Source of the DNA: Desulfuromonadaceae bacterium GWC2_58_13
Lineage (GTDB): Bacteria; Desulfobacterota; Desulfuromonadia; Desulfuromonadales; Trichloromonadaceae
Direction: 5' to 3'
Assembly (NCBI GenBank): GCA_001825565.1
Contig: MHXM01000145.1
Location: 1 to 13,978, forward strand
Length of the DNA stretch: 13,978 bases
Below the pieces are notes generated by a model. The model was given only the letters and a program-made list of their open reading frames with translations. It did not search any database and was not told where the DNA came from. Shown one piece after another: positions 13,396 to 13,978 of this stretch (within the stretch, counting starts at the first letter, position 1; each line of letters starts with the position of its first letter). Position numbers and translations under genes: made by a program.

Positions 13396-13978
13396 TCAGG
13401 CCGGAGATTCTCCCAGCAGCAGTCGCAGCACGGCGTTGGCCTGGTGATGGGCGGCAATGCCGACCCGGGGCGCCATCAATCCCTCGCCCGGGCGGGCGGC
13501 GGTTTCGCCATCGCCGATCAGGTACAGGTTGGTGGCGACCCGCTGGGTGACAACGGTGTTGGATGGGCCGAAGCCAGCCATCCCCGACCCCATGACCAGC
13601 GGGATGCCCGGTACCCGGCTGAGAAAGGTCTGGGCCAGCATGGCTTTCTGGTCGGCGGCATCGAAGGCTTCGACCATGACATCGACGCCGCCGAAGCGAG
13701 TCGGGATGTTGTCCTGAGTCAAGCGTTCGAAGTGGTGGGTGATGTGGACATAGGGGTTGATCCGGGACAGATTCTCGCGCAGAGCCACGACTTTTGGAAG
13801 GCCGATCTGGTCGACAAAGTACTGCTGCCGGTTGAGGTTGGACGGTTCGACCACATCAAAATCGGCGATGATCAGGTGACCCGCTCCGACCCGGGCCAGG
13901 GCGATGGCGACCGCCGAGCCGAGTCCGCCGCAGCCGGCGATGCCGACCGTGGCCCGCTTGATTTTGGCATGCACCCCG
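13396..13978 (-). CDS. thiF: ThiS adenylyltransferase ThiF, 5' end beyond the window
   Basis: E1-like enzyme that adenylates the ThiS C-terminus. The visible part, about 190 residues, has the nucleotide-binding glycine loop (VGIAGCGGLGSAVAIALARVG), the acidic segment ADFDVVEPSNLNRQQY with the conserved Asp and Asn-x-Arg-Gln, LPKVVALRENL, and VEAFDAADQKAML. It then ends without the CxxC zinc pairs of the longer E. coli type. This fits the short second ThiF family of about 200 residues found beside thiGH. The frame is open to the right edge; the GTG at 13974 is probably internal because relatives have some 15-20 residues before the first strand. First visible gene of the thi operon. Any TPP riboswitch would lie upstream, outside the window. 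Confidence 0.93.
   Translation of the reverse strand, partial: GVHAKIKRATVGIAGCGGLGSAVAIALARVGAGHLIIADFDVVEPSNLNRQQYFVDQIGLPKVVALRENLSRINPYVHITHHFERLTQDNIPTRFGGVDVMVEAFDAADQKAMLAQTFLSRVPGIPLVMGSGMAGFGPSNTVVTQRVATNLYLIGDGETAARPGEGLMAPRVGIAAHHQANAVLRLLLGESPA

Overview
The window is GC-rich chromosomal DNA from an anaerobic or microaerophilic Gram-negative bacterium. The gene content resembles Desulfuromonadales/Geobacterales: a PerR-rubredoxin-rubrerythrin set, a free-standing RCKP mini-rubredoxin, thiGH-type thiazole synthesis using the tyrosine lyase ThiH, and a PAS-GGDEF-EAL protein. The lineage is inferred from family content only, since no marker gene such as 16S rRNA is present.

Layout. 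Positions 1-2669 (+) hold the 3' part of a membrane histidine kinase, its OmpR-type response regulator (4-nt overlap) and a DUF423 membrane protein. Positions 2683-2922 (+) form a complete mini transcription unit (sigma70-like promoter, 34-residue RCKP rubredoxin-like protein, strong terminator). About 435 nt of mostly decayed DNA follows, with a remnant of a receiver domain. A tRNA-Val(GAC) gene with its own promoter comes next. A symmetric terminator separates it from a convergent 59-residue ORF. A radical SAM gene (+, 4031-4918) with a CX4CX2C cluster motif ends at a second symmetric terminator.

From 4976 to the right edge every protein gene is on the minus strand. In transcription order, right to left, they are: thiF (cut by the edge), thiS, thiG, thiH, thiE, an SLC13-type permease with two RCK_C/TrkA_C domains, a PAS-PAS-GGDEF-EAL protein, a PerR-like Fur regulator, a 37-residue rubredoxin and a rubrerythrin-like diiron protein. 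The last three are arranged as a peroxide-defence operon. ThiF, ThiS, ThiG and ThiH build the thiazole phosphate and ThiE joins it to the pyrimidine.

The most unusual structure is in the thi operon. Three successive intergenic gaps (thiS-thiG, thiG-thiH, thiH-thiE) each hold an inverted-repeat element. Two are paired GTAG-headed REP hairpins whose stems covary between copies, and one REP supplies the thiH stop codon. The third is a different, 27-nt imperfect inverted repeat. No clearly new multi-gene defence or mobile system is visible. The best candidates for something under-described are the radical SAM protein with its unusual cysteine spacing, the very small proteins (34, 37, 53 and 59 residues), the structured leader of the GGDEF-EAL gene and the repeat-loaded thi operon.
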